DNA of 64,000 bases from Cycas panzhihuaensis. Lineage: Eukaryota > Cycadophyta. The notes beneath the pieces were generated by a model. It saw only the letters and a program-made list of their open reading frames with translations, searched no databases and was not told the DNA's origin. Positions within the stretch are counted from its first letter, which is position 1. Each line of letters begins with the position of its first letter. The DNA lies in contig CM041465.1 in assembly GCA_023213395.1 (NCBI GenBank), positions 251,293,741 to 251,357,740 on the forward strand. Reading direction: 5' to 3'. This document shows positions 48,250 to 60,553 of this stretch, piece by piece. A program made the position numbers and the translations under genes.

Positions 48250-48720
48250 ACTTGTGGCACGTGAATCTTTAATGTAGGTTGCACCTCAATTTTTTGGTAC
48301 CTTCCTCGGATGGAACTAGAATTGAGTCTATAGTTACAACGTCTAGACTAATGGCTTTTGCAGTCATCACCTCACATTGCCCTACATCCCCATCAACGAT
48401 TGTTGTGTCTCCCACTTTCTGTGGCATGTCTTGTAGAACCTCCAACTCCCCTTCCATCTCAATGATTGTTGTGTCTCCCACTTCTGTGGCATGTCTTGTA
48501 GAACCTCCAACTCCACTCCCATCTCAATGACTATGTTCCCTTCAACCTCCTAGGGGAATTTGGTCGAGTCTCCTCCATGATGCTCAATTCAGTATGCTAG
48601 CTAGGTAGTGTAGTCGCTTCCAACTCTTGGTCTTCATAGTATTTTGGTTTGGTTCATGCCTCCTCAAGTGCGGTTATCTTTTGACTCAATTGTAACTCTA
48701 AGTCATAGATCTAGTCATTT
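48250..48720 (-). other. Tat-like element 3' region
   Basis: Between purine tract and accessory ORF. 48269-48481 is open on the minus strand and includes the tandem repeat; no domain known. Confidence 0.4.
48398..48529. repeat. 66 bp tandem duplication
   Basis: Units 48398-48463 and 48464-48529, sharing GATTGTTGTGTCTCCCACTT and GGCATGTCTTGTAGAACC, with one indel pair and a few substitutions. Confidence 0.88.
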
Positions 48721-50120
48721 TGTGCATTGACCTGCACTTGTAGATCCTAAATTTCAATCTCGGCCGTAACAATTTGTAATTTTAGGCCATCTAGCCAAAC
48801 TTACGCAGTCTATTGTGTTACTTGGATAGAGTTTTCTTTGGATTCCAACCAATCAAGTAAGTGCTCTGTGATGCACTGCTTCAACTCCAATGTGACTTGG
48901 GCATCCTTCATGAAGCTATTTCTTAGTCTTTTAGCCTCCTTGAGCCAGTATACTAGTTTTGAGTGCAATTGGAGTGAAGAAAAGGATTGCATTAGGCCAC
49001 TAGCAACATTAACCCTACTTTGCAATTGATAGGGGTCATCATCTAGTTTGCACTTAGCCTTTGCCCTGGTGGCAATTGATGATGTGGCTGTAGATGCATG
49101 CTCTGCCCCATCTAGACCTAGTGTCAAGTGCAATGTCTACAACATCGATGTATCATTCTTGGGTTCAATTTCTTTACTAAATTGTTGTCAAGTGGTGAGT
49201 TGCAGTACAAATTTACCATTCAACTTCTCCAAAGATGTATTCAAAGTAGCCATAGCATTGCATGAAGGCTTCACGTCACATCCATAACCAACCCACTATA
49301 GAACTTGTGGATCAATATCATCAATAACTTTGTAGGACAAATTCTGGGGCATAAACTTATCGAATACTAGGGCCATCAAAGGGTAAAGGCAATACAAGGA
49401 TTTCTTCCAATGTTGAAGGGCCTTTGTGATTTGACGAATAATTGTAGCTTCCATAAAAAGATCCCACCTATACACTACACCCTGCAACACCTAGGAGGCA
49501 ATGTGGACCATATGAAAATGAATTTGGGCTATGTCACCACTGCCCATTAGCCATTCAGTGAGCAGTTTTGCAACTACTCATAGGTCAGGGTCTTTATATT
49601 TATCAATAAGAATGCTATGATTGTTATAAAACTTGTTAGGATCATAAAAGCAAAATTTTCTTACCAATTGAGCCCTTGGCATCTTACCTATCAGGTGTTG
49701 CTCCATCTTCAAAGAATTCAATTTGCCTGTTGTGGGCAAGTCGAAAAATCGAGCAAGTCTGGAGGCTTCCACTTTAATAATGTTGTCCTTGTATACAAAT
49801 CCTTTGTCTTTTTCGCCATAGCTTTGGAGCATCTTCTCCAACAACTTGAAAGAAAACTGCAATGTAGGTGTCCTAACAAAATCTACTAGCTTCACCATCT
49901 TGAAATATTTTCTAACTGTATGATCATAAGGTAATTCATCCCACAACTGCTTTAGCCCCGAATCTGAGCATTCATGCATAATGAATGGTTGCAGTAGTTG
50001 CTTAGGATGCAACTGTCCGGCCTCTTCGACAATTGTTGTTGCAATGTCTACCATGGTTTGAAGCTTATTGAACTACTTTTCCAGTTCCACTTCCTGTGAA
50101 TTGTTAGTCACTTGCTTCAT
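48721..50120 (-). pseudogene. Tat-type accessory ORF downstream of integrase
   Basis: From an ATG at 50120 one frame continues to about 48800 with only a handful of stops (TAG or TGA, for example 49578 and 49296). The N-terminal half (VRKYFKMVKLVDFV ... VYKDNIIKVEASRLARFFDLPT) recalls plant mobile domain or gag-like globular proteins. The C-terminal part is helical and charged (LKEAKRLRNSFMKDAQVTLEL). Tat/Ogre and Athila gypsy elements often carry an extra ORF here, but I cannot assign a function. Confidence 0.6.
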
Positions 50121-50640
50121 TGAACTTGTAGAATGAAATAGGGGTCAAAAATTTCAGTTTTAAATCTTTAACCATTTTTGTAGAACTCACACCTTCATCC
50201 ATGTTGATGAAGAGTGGTTTATGGATTCATGATTCCACCATTTTTGTAGAACTCACACCTTCATCCATGTTGATGAAGAGTGGTTTATGGATTCATGATT
50301 CCACCATTTTCAATGCTCATTAAATGTGTTATTTTTCATGATGACATTCTCGAAAAACTATCGAAAAGATGTATGAACCCCTCTCTCGACCCTTTTTTAT
50401 CACGTTCAACATGATCAAAATGTTGTTCATTGTTACCTCAAAAACACAACAAATTACAAATTTTGCAGTGTCAACATTGACCACTCTACCACTGTGGTAC
50501 ATCATACCGCCTCCTTTACACAATTTGTGGTACATCATACCACACTCCAATACACAATTACATTCTCAAGACAATTCTCTCAAATCAACAACTAGACTTC
50601 AACAATCAACAACACTACTAACCTATTCAACATACCTCAA
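50121..50640. other. Spacer between integrase and accessory ORF
   Basis: Contains the perfect 66 bp duplication and no clear coding region. Confidence 0.5.
50171..50302. repeat. Perfect 66 bp tandem duplication
   Basis: 50171-50236 and 50237-50302 are identical, unlike the decayed DNA around them. Confidence 0.95.
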
Positions 50641-51500
50641 TTTCTAATCCTATTCATGCTTATAAAACTGCAATGACTAAAATTCATTGGTACCACCAAT
50701 GGCTTACCTCTTAGTTCCTTCAAAAAGACTGCTCCATTGTCCATAACGTTATCAATAATAAAAGGGCCTTGCCACTAGATCTTGAGCTTTCCTGGCCATG
50801 TCTTCAACCTATTGTCATAAAGAAGGACTTGGTCTCGTTCTGCAAGGTCTTTGCGCTTAATCCATCCATCATGCCATGCTTTCTATGTATCCTTCTTCAC
50901 TTTCGTGGCCCATTGGTTGAGCAATCTCATTTCATCTAATCATAATAAATGCTATAGCCTTGCTTCTAATGACTCAGTATGCATCATGTGACAATTGATT
51001 GCAATCTACAAGCTAGGTACTACAAATTCCATTAGGACAACCACCGCAAGACCAAACGCCAATTGAAAAGGTGTGTGTCCTATGGCCTATTTCATTGTTG
51101 TCTGAAAAGCCCGCAATGCTAAGTGTAGTGTTTCTGCCCAATCACTATGGCCAACATTGCATATCTTGGCCAATGCTCTTCAAATTAGACGATTCCGCAA
51201 GTCCATTTTCTCAGGAATAGTAAGGAGTACTTTTCTTGCACATTACCATGAATTTCTCAGTAGATGCTTAATTACCTAATTCATAAAGTGCATGCCTCTA
51301 TCATTGATGATCTCTAAGGAGCACCCAAGTTGGGTAATCACTGGTTCATACAAAAATCAAGCTATGCTCCGTGTAAGATTCTCTCACAGTACTTGAGCTT
51401 CTTATCATTTTGTCGCATAATTTGTAGCTACCAAGATATAGATTGCTCTTGTTTTGCTACTAGATGGGTGCAACCCACTGCTTCTCATGTGACTCATGAC
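50641..51500 (-). pseudogene. Tat/Athila-like Ty3/gypsy integrase
   Basis: Read leftwards: SSSKTRAIYILVATNYATK, CSLEIINDRGMHF (second catalytic Asp), WAETLHLALRAFQTT, HTPFQLAFGLAVVV, LDEMRLLNQWA, DQVLLYDNRLKTWPGKLKI and GPFIIDNVMDNGAVFL. The pattern of the C-terminal part is that of Tat/Athila rather than chromodomain elements. Stops are scattered. Upstream RT and RNase H are not found. Confidence 0.8.
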
Positions 51501-52655
51501 AAGCCAATTTTGAGCCCACCAATTGCAGTTGCACCCTCCTCAAGTAAAGACAAGCTCGTATCAATGGAGGTGACAGGTCAAGATAATGCGATGCACTGTG
51601 CAACACCTAGTAGGCAATGACAACAAAGATCTAGTGATACTAAGCAAGAAGATAATGAGAACCCACCAAAGCATTCCTCAAACAAAAGGTTGAGGTTGCA
51701 CGCGAACTATATAGCCAAGCAAGCAAAGGGCATCTCTGACAAGCCAGCACCAACATACAGACTATCAAACCACTCAGAGCAGTAAAGACCTCCATCCCCA
51801 GGATAGCAAAGTGCATTAGCATAGAGCAACACTTCCAAAGAAATTTGTTGACAAGAGGCATACCATGGTCAGCCATGACCCTATGTGAATCAAGTCCAAA
51901 GACTTGGAGCAGAAACCTCGCAAATGTTGCACAACCCCATGCAACATCACCTAAGAATGAGGTAATGGATCAGCCGGCCCACTATGGGTTGATCCAAAAC
52001 TCTTGGGTCGGCAAAAATGGGTTGGCTTGTCCTGATCCAATGAACAACTCACTTAACACTAGCTACAAGCACAAACGAAGGGAGTCCAACCACAGCATAA
52101 TAATGCCAAGGTAACATAACTCCATACCAAGTGGGGGACATCAAAGACAAACAACCGATCCTCACAGTCAAGGATGAGAATCAATGTGGCTTGCATGTGA
52201 GTAGAGCAGCCCCATACGAAGTCACAAGCTCCACTACCATAGTGCACCACCTCAGAGAAACTCATGAGACCACACTAATAGCACAACTTGCACAACCTTC
52301 GAGAGTAATAGGACTTTGCACTAATAAACATCTCCATCCCAAATGATTGATTCAATTGAAATGGGCAACTGGGCCAACCAAATCAAGTCTGCCTATTCAC
52401 ATCATGACAAATTGGACGACCACCAATCGTCAGAATCAACACTCTCTACAAAGTGATAAACATACTTTATGGACATGGGTCAACCCAACCTTGGCCCATT
52501 TGCACTTCATCAACATGGACATAACACAACATACAACAATCAACCATCCAAGAAGAATCTATTCTACAAGACATGAGTGAATATATACCCAACAATGAAC
52601 CATATGCATACCACAGATAGAAGAAATATCAGAACACCTCACATCGTCATGATCT
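51501..52655. other. Unassigned region between Tat integrase and LINE 2
   Basis: GC slightly higher than average, with several 70-90 codon open frames on both strands but no domain. It should hold the upstream integrase or the LINE 3' UTR; no poly(T) marking a LINE end was found. Confidence 0.4.
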
Positions 52656-55600
52656 ATATTTGTCCTCTGGTAATAACTTGGTTGTGCATTAGCTCTACTC
52701 TTGAATTGGCCAGGGCATCAACTTGATTATTGTACCTTTTCAAGATATGGTACAAATCAATGCTTGGAAATTTCTCAACTAACCTCATTGCCTCATTGTA
52801 ATGTGACAAAAGGTGCAAACTTTCAGGCTCTCATCTTTTTGCTAACAACTTCAATGATCACCTTAGAGTTGCCCATAACTACCAACTGTTCCAGGTTCGA
52901 CTTGGAGGCAATCTCCAGAGCTCTAACCAAAGCCATAAATTCTGCTTCATTATTAGTTGTAGCCAGCACCTTCTGCATACTCAATCAACACTTTCCCCTC
53001 ATCATTACAAATGACTCCACTAGATCTTGCATGACCTGGATTATTCTTAGATGCACTGTCAAAGAAAAGGTGGTGATGATTGCTTTTTTAGACCAGGCAT
53101 TGTTCATTGTTCTAATTATTCTTCCCCTCAACTTCTTCAACTATTTGTAGGAGGTTCATCACTATAAGCTCTTCATTGGTCGACACCTCCGTCTTCTTGA
53201 TAGATAAGTTGTGGGTAGCAACAACCTCCCTCATAATCTTGACAGAGTGCTGCCAATACACGTTGGTTAACCTCTTCTTCTTAGAGAAAACAGACTTGTT
53301 CCAAGCTAGCCAAATGCACCAACAGATCACTTGAGGCAAAAGGAACCACACTTTTCGGAGCATAGAGCACCTAAGAAATGGGCACTTGCTAGCCCATTTG
53401 TGGGCAAATAGGTCCGTGGTCTAGATCTCAGAGAATTGAATGAGAAAGGCGTTCATGTTCCTCCATCCTATGTTCCATATAACCTATGCATAGGAGCATT
53501 TCACAAAGGGATGGTCCCTGCTTTCTGACTCCACTGTACAGAGTGTGCACCTGGAGGGCCCCATAAATCACCTTTTACACAGATTTTTAGAGGTTAGAAT
53601 TGCTTTATGTAAGATGAGACAAACAAAGCAATCAACTTTAGGAAGCACTGAGAGGGTCCAAAATTGGTTCCAATTCATGGAGGTGGGAGAGGGCAGGTGT
53701 AGGGTCAATGATCTAAATGCTTCATTTATGGAGAAAACTTCACACTTAGAGAACATTCCCCACATGATCTCGTCCTCACCATCGCTTACTCTGATTTTGC
53801 GATTGGCTGCTAACTACTTGAATTGCTCATATTTAGGGTGTAGGGCATAAGGGAGATCCAAAAAATCACCAACCTCCTTGATGACCCAAAAATTGTCTTT
53901 GAGGCAGTCTTTCTTGAAATACTTAGACACCTTATCAGTCTTATGGGAAGTGAACCATAGGTTTAGCCCCGCAACATATGAGTTGTAGGCTAACGGAGGG
54001 AATCTATGAATTGGATCCATTCACATATAGGATTTTGTCCCATTATTGATTTTCCACGACGTTCTAGATTGGATCAATTCTAGACTTGCACACATCTTCT
54101 TCCAGATCGGGGATCCAGCTTTGCTTAACCTAAAGTATGGATTCAGGAAAGTTAGGCCCATTCCATGGATTCAGGAAAGCTAGGCTGATTCCCCCAAAGT
54201 ACTTAAACGTTAAAATTTTAACAACCAGGGAAGTTGGCTCAGAAACCATCCTCCATACTATTTTTGCTCCCAGGAGCCAAGCCACCCATGTCACAGGCTG
54301 GAGCCCTAGACCACCCATATCCTTAGGTTTACATACCACTTCCCACTTAACTAGATGGAACTTTTTGCATTTGGGATCACAAGCTCCTTTCCAAACGAAG
54401 TCTTTAATCTACTTCTCCAATTGGTTCATTATATGGGTAGGCACATGGCAGAGAACCAATAGATACATTGGGATGGATCCTAATATTGCCCTACCTAGGA
54501 CAACTCTTCCTGTGAGAGATAGCCATCTATAGGACCAAGACTTCATCCTTGCATTGATGTGATCTACAATGTCTTTCCACTGGGCCACCCCTTGTCGTTT
54601 GTGACCAATTAGAATACCAAGGTAGGTGAAAAATTGTTTGCCTTCAACCAACTAGAATTCTAGATGGGAGTTGATTTTGCGAGAAAGGCTAGGGGGGCAG
54701 TTAAAGGTCATTACTTTCTATTTCTTGGTATTGATCTTGGCTCCAGACGCTCAATAGGACACCGAAATTCTGCTAATTGGTTTTGCTTCACTAATGAAGG
54801 CATCTCCAAAGAGTAAAGCATCGTCAATAAACTAAGAATGGGTGATGTAATCCACACATGAAGCCATCGTAACCTTATGCAAGGATCCATTCCTTTGCTC
54901 TTCAGAAAGAGATCTATTGAGAGCCTCAACCATAATTACAAAAAGGGTAGAAGATAAGGGGCAACCTTGTCTTATACCTCTAGACACTTTGAAGAAATTT
55001 GTCGGGATGCCATTGATGAGGATCACAAATGAAGCAATACTAATACACGCCCTGACCCACTTAATCTAGATCTTATCGGATGCCATTTTGTGTATAACCC
55101 TAATAAGAAAATCCCAATTGAGTCTATTGTACTCATTCATAAAGTTGAGATTAAGAATCATCGTTTTCCTTTTAGAAGTGACCACGAGTGGATGAACTCT
55201 TGTGCAATGATCACCTAGTTTGTAATCAACCTCCCTTTCACTCCTTCACTTTGTTCAACTGAGATCAGTGAAGGCATGATTTCCTGGAGATTGGAAACCG
55301 TGACTTTTGTGATAATTTTGTACAAAAAATTACACAACAAGATGGGTCTGAATTTGTTGATAGTGGCAGCGCCCTTATCCTTTGGGATGAGAGTAAGCAG
55401 GGTGGAGGTTAAGACTTTGAGCATCTACCTTGATTTTCTTGATTCCTCTACGATCTAGAGAAGATTGTCCTTAATGATCTACTAGGTAGTCTGGTAGAAG
55501 TTTGCCTGAAGCCCATCGAGCCCAAGAGATTTGTTGGGTTGTAATGCAAAGACAACCTTCCTCACTTCATCCAAGGACACAACCTTGGTAAGATTAGAGT

Positions 55601-56912
55601 TTATCTTTTTGGTAACCAATTTGGGGATGGCCTTGATCATCTCAAGTTAGGCATAATCTCTGTCTATTTGGTTTTTAGAGAATAAAGTCGCAAAATGGTT
55701 TTTGGCTATGATCTCAATTTCTTCCTGGGTTCTGGAAATTTGGCCCAAATCAATCTTTAGTTCACCTATGTGCTTCTCCATTTGATGGGCAATGATGACT
55801 TTATGGAAGAATCGGGAGTTGGTGTCCCCTGGCTTGACCCACAACATTTGAGATCTTAGTCTTGCAAGGGCATCTTGGTCCTTCTCCATGGATTCCAGTT
55901 TATCAAGTAGGACTTCTTCCTCCCTCTTAATTTCAAGAGAATCGCTACCAATACTAATCTTCTTGTTAAGATTGTTAATCTTCCTTTTTATCTCATGGTA
56001 CTCTGAGTTGGAGTGATTCATCACTCGCCGTTGCCATAACTTGAGATTGCTCTTAGTCTGTTTCAACTTTGAATGGAAGATAAACATTTTCTGACCCAAG
56101 TATTGAGCTTCTGCCCACCACTTCTCAATTAACGACATGAACTCAAGATGTTTCATTAAAATTGGATTGAACTTGAAGGGGTTTTTCTTTCGAGTGTGCA
56201 CACCTGAAATCTTTAAGAGTATGGGAGTGTGATCCAATCTTCTCCTTGGGAGAATAGTGGATTCAACTTTAATAACATCCAATAGAGACAAGAAAATAAA
56301 AAACTTGTCCAACCTTTCTAAGATCCATGAAGCACCCACTCTTTTGTTGGACCATGTGAACATACCATTCGCAGGCTCAACATCAGTCAACCTCCTATTT
56401 GCCATAAGATTCTAGACCATCTCAACTTGTTTGCTTAAGTAGAATTGGCTTCCTTACTTCTCAACTAGGTGCAACACCACGTTCAAGTTGCCTCTAATGA
56501 TCCAATTTTGGGCATTGTTGTCGTTACCATCCCTCCATACATTTACCCAACACTCTTGTCCTAACTAGAAGTAGTTAGGACCATAAACATTGGCGAAATC
56601 CACTACCATGTTGTCATTTGCTACCTGGAGCTTGGTCCTTACGCAGTCTCTTCCTTTAGAAGTTTCTAGTAACCTGAAGGTTTTATTGCTCCATAATGTG
56701 ACTAGTCATCTAGACTGGCCTCTCCCGTTGATGCATGCACAAGAGCACAAACTGCCAATCCATTTGTGGTGCCATCCTTCTTCTTCAGCTTCAGTCATTT
56801 TAGTTTCCTAGAGAAAGAGAATATTAGGGTTTCAGTCCCTAATGCGGCCTTTTAGGGTTCTCTTAGATAGGGTCAAACCCAACCCCTTAATATTCCATGA
56901 GACTATGTTCAT
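52656..56912 (-). pseudogene. LINE 2 ORF2 (endonuclease, RT, zf-RVT, RNase H)
   Basis: The ATG at 56912 starts MNIVSWNIKGLGL. The endonuclease reaches about 56200 (ETKM, MFTWSNKRVG, LDHTPILL). The 252-codon piece 55647-56405 leads to RT: STLLTLIPKDKG, NKFRPILLCNFLYKI, GIRQGCPLS, FIDDALLFGDA near 54800-54830 (both Asp kept), YLGILIGHKRQG and SWSYRWLSLTGR. zf-RVT CTLCTVESESRDHPFVKC is near 53500-53560. RNase H (FFDSASKNNPG, NNEAEFMAL, NNQVDALAN) occupies 52690-53080 and ends at TAG 52656. Frame changes occur between several blocks. Confidence 0.85.
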
Positions 56913-58170
56913 TTTTGCCTAGACAGAGAAGGACCCTTTTTGGCTTTAGTCCTACCTTTAGACATCAAGGGGTTTTCAATCGAATAGAAGTTGTTGGTTT
57001 GCCTTCCATGCTGGTTCTCACAAGCTCGTTTTCCATGCAAAAATTGAGTCATCTAGGCTTGAGATCCATTGGCAACTTCCTTGTTGGTAGTGATATTGGG
57101 GAACTCAATGTTGGATTTTCTTCCCCTTTTCCCTATCTTAGTACAGTCCATTTTTCCATCGCTCTCCCTTCCCTAGCCTCATCTATAGCCTCTTCCATCC
57201 TTCTTGGGCCTTTGTCCTTAGTATCAACTTCAAGGTTTTGTGTTTCGAACACAACATCGACTTCTTTAGTATTGCTTATGCCAATCGCTCCTTTGTTGCT
57301 CACAAAAGGGGAGATTGCTCCAACCATAGGGAAAGTGGGTCCACCAACGTCACCATTCGACCTTTACTACTTTTAAGTACGTACCACACCGTCATTGTGC
57401 TACATCCTGGATTGTTTCCTTTTAAAGAAATCTTCAATCTTTGTATTGTTGATGTCGTTTAAAGCCTAGAACCTATTTCCTTGGTCCCTCCTCGAAGGAG
57501 AAGGGCCCCTACATTTGGACCTGGTGCACCTTTTAACTTGCACGCAAATAAATCCAATATCCTGTTTCAAACTTGGGTCTGGGCAAGGCTCACTCTTTTG
57601 CAGAGAGCAATCACGATCGAAGTGACCGTGCTGTTGACAAACCCCACATTTGAAGGGGATTTGTTCGTAGTCTATATCTTGCATCCACATTTGGTTTTCT
57701 AATATTAACTCCATTTTTTCTGGAGGACCCTTAGTGACATCTATCTCAACACAGATCTTGGCAAATGAGGTCACCTTCTGAGTTGTCGTTGCATCAACTA
57801 CCTTAAGGAACTTCCCCAAAGAGGATCCCACAATCTCAAAGGCTTTCTTGCTCCAAAACTGCAAAGGGAAGAAAGGAAGCTTCACCCATATTGGTATAGC
57901 CTTGCAAATCTCCTAGCATGGGTTGAAAGTTCTCCCCCAAAATTTTATGAACATCCTGCTTCTAGCCATGAACCATGGTCCCTTATCGAAAATCACATCC
58001 CTATCTATGGTCTCGTTGAAGATTACCACAAAGAACCCTCGACCTACAGAAAACACAATAGTTTCTTGAGAGATAAGGGGTACCCAATTTGTTTAGATCC
58101 AAGAGGCCATCCCTTTAGGAGAATGCTATAGATTATAAAAACGACACACCAAACCGCACTAGTCTAGAGA
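56913..58170 (-). pseudogene. LINE 2 ORF1 (DUF4283-like with zinc knuckle)
   Basis: A DUF4283-like start (RGFFVVIFNETIDRDVI, DKGPWFMARSRMF) at about 57930-58060 leads into the open piece 57885-57466, with FPLQFWSKKAFEIVGSSLGK and knuckle CGVCQQHGHFDRDC near 57610-57650. A basic KCRGPSPSRRD patch precedes a TAA-type break at 57466. The C-terminal part continues to about 57130. The N-terminal start is uncertain. Confidence 0.78.
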
Positions 58171-59270
58171 TCCAAATTCTCTTGCATGGTGGCTTGCATC
58201 AAGCATAGCCTTAGGTATGGACTCTTTGCATTTCATGCAAGAACCCCTATTGGGGCACAACCTAGCTTCATCCCACTTCAGGGGAGCAACATCCTGAGGG
58301 CACTCCTAAAGCAAGGTTGCCATATCCAAATTAGCTTGGGTAGACTATCGGGACACTTCCATTATACCACATAGGAAGAGTTGAATGTAGGTTTTGCCAT
58401 GCTCTTAGAACCTTAGTGGCAAGGACTGGATGACAAAAGACCAGAGTCAAGGAACTAGACGAGGGATGATGCAAGCGCCTTGTCTAGATCAGAGTCTCAG
58501 AACAACCAACTTGCAATTTCGTAATAAAGGAAGCATGCTCTTTTATTCTTTTTCATGATTTACTATATGAAAAACATTACAACAATTTATTTCATGCTTC
58601 ATCCATATAATATTCCACAATTTCTTTCTAACTCATAAACTAACTGTTTATAAATATTCAGGACTATTGACAACCACTCAACATATTGGTGGCCTGAAAT
58701 CATGAGATAACAAATTTGTCTTGTGTCCTCTTTCTCCTTGATGTTAGTTACACATTAGATCATATTATAACATATGCAACATTCTCAAACATAACACAAG
58801 CAACCAATCGACATTCACAAAGGTTACACAAGATCTTCCTCATAAACTCTTTATTCCATTAATCAATATTGAATACACTTGCTAGATCATTACATCAAGT
58901 GCTTTGTCCATCTCTCATCATTGAATCGACAAAAGAAATGACCTACTTATAGCCTTTTACATAGCCAATCAACCAAAAGGTGTAACTTTACAACATAGAT
59001 TTTGCCTTTTTGTAACATACAACCCCAATTAATGATAACAAGGTGTCTTTTTGTATGTTTGTATAGTCATACATTTCACTTACAGAAGCTACGATGCATA
59101 ACTATTTCCTATAAACTGTTCGTTGTTCCAGAACCAATCTACAGTACAAAGAGAATCATTCCCTAAGAGTTGTTTCTATAACTTGCAACTGTCCCAACTG
59201 TTCAACATTGTAATTTCACTAGATTTGCATTGATTCATCTACCAAAATTGTTCCTGGAATCATCCCTAAC
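58171..59270. other. Unassigned, AT-rich
   Basis: 58171-58500 may be the LINE 2 5' UTR. 58500-59270 has no coding or repeat I can name. Confidence 0.4.
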
Positions 59271-60553
59271 CATTCCTAAGCATCCTCATGTCAATTTCTC
59301 TACACACATCTATCCGAGGGTTCAAAAAATGCTTTGAGCATCCTTGCTCAATGTCGCCAAAATTCCCTTATATTGTTTCGTTAAAATTTTTGTGTTTAGC
59401 GGTGGGTCACCTTCCCTCACTTCTTCTCTTGAATTACTCCTATAGCTCACTAAGTTGTACATCCTTTGTCAATGCTTCCTCCATTGTTTTCTCATCAATT
59501 TTCATAAAGTTTTCCATCTCTTGCATTTTATACTTCAATTCTTTTCCCAACTTTTTGATTTGTTGTTGGTGTTGCCTTTGGTCCACCAAAAGCTCGTTTG
59601 ACCATGCTTTCATCTGTTGGATTTTATTAGTTGTGCTTCCCTCTCATTGGGAAATTTCCTCACCACGTTGTCTTAGTTATGGTGGTGGGATTGTCTCTTT
59701 AACCAACTTTGTTTCTGACTCAGACTAGACCACTTGTCATGTTTGCTTCTTGGCTTTCTTCTTTAGGTGACAAGGATGAGTCAGGTGTACTTCTTGAAAC
59801 TAGTTGATAACTCTCCTCATTGTTGCATGAATCAACTGTTTAATCTCATTGGAATGGGTATCTATGGAATGCTCTTATGAAGTACTATACTAAGGCCCAT
59901 CCCTCCTCAATCTCTGCTTGGGGTGGCCGTGTTGTAGGTATTTAGGCAAACAATAGCCCTAATAGCAAGGAAGGATGTTTGAACACAATTTTTGGCTCCT
60001 TTATTTCTTGTAATTCTTTATGGAGTGATTGTGCCAAGTATTCACTCCAATTCAGTGGCATTCCCTGTTGCACCTCCTAAAATGTGATCAGAATCCCTGT
60101 AGGGCAATAGGTGAATTTTTTCTTCCTTAAGAATTGTGTAACAAAAATCTTGGCTAACCATCTCAATTTTGGATCTAAAATGTTTTCGATTTCCATGCCT
60201 CTGGTGTATGTGCATGCACTAGGTCTGCATAGTGCATGAACGACTAACTCTTTGTCCACCTCACTCTATTTATTCGCCACTGGCAATCTCCCATCGACAA
60301 ACTCCACAATAGTTTTCATCATTGTGTTATCCCAATAGAGTGGTGACAACAACACATATCTTCTCCAACCAACCCTAATGATGGCTACTTTGAATTCATC
60401 AGTCATCCATGAAAGTTCATCCTCGAAATGTGACAAGTAGGGTTCTAGTAGTCCAATCATCATTTTGCAAAATTCACATTTCTTGCAAGAATGCTTAGCA
60501 ATGTGTTGGAATGCTAGTGAAATGCTTGTTGGAATGTTCACTGTGGATGCCAT
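59271..60553 (-). pseudogene. Second accessory-type ORF, unknown function
   Basis: From ATG 60553 a frame runs through stops (60266 region, 60077 and others) to about 59300. The N-terminal part has a Cys-rich KHSCKKCEFCKMM segment and RWRRYVLL-like blocks. The C-terminal part at about 59440-59620 is strongly coiled-coil in character (QRQHQQQIKKLGKELKYKMQEMENFMK). Its globular-then-coil layout resembles 48721-50120, though I see no clear residue identity. Probably part of a Tat-type element. Confidence 0.5.

Larger units (their letters stand above)
52656..58170 (-). mobile_element. Second L1-type LINE (LINE 2), minus strand
   Basis: ORF1 and ORF2 of a plant LINE of a family different from the one at 7584. 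ORF2 spans 56912 to 52656; ORF1 lies at about 58110-56950. No poly(A) or target duplication was found, so the ends are open. Preservation is similar to LINE 1, with frameshifts and many stops. Confidence 0.82.

Noticed and set aside
51330-52600. Plus-strand frames between the Tat integrase and LINE 2
   Set aside because: Several similar-length frames on both strands without motifs; no basis to choose any.
52690-53080. RNase H read as the extra archaeal-type RNase H of a Tat element
   Set aside because: It is preceded in order by LINE zf-RVT and linker (LPQVICWCIWLAWNKS), so LINE 2 explains it better; the alternative is not fully excluded.
53545-53850. Plus-strand frames across LINE 2 such as 53545-53850 and 56897-57376
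   Set aside because: Antisense shadows of LINE 2 ORF1 and ORF2.
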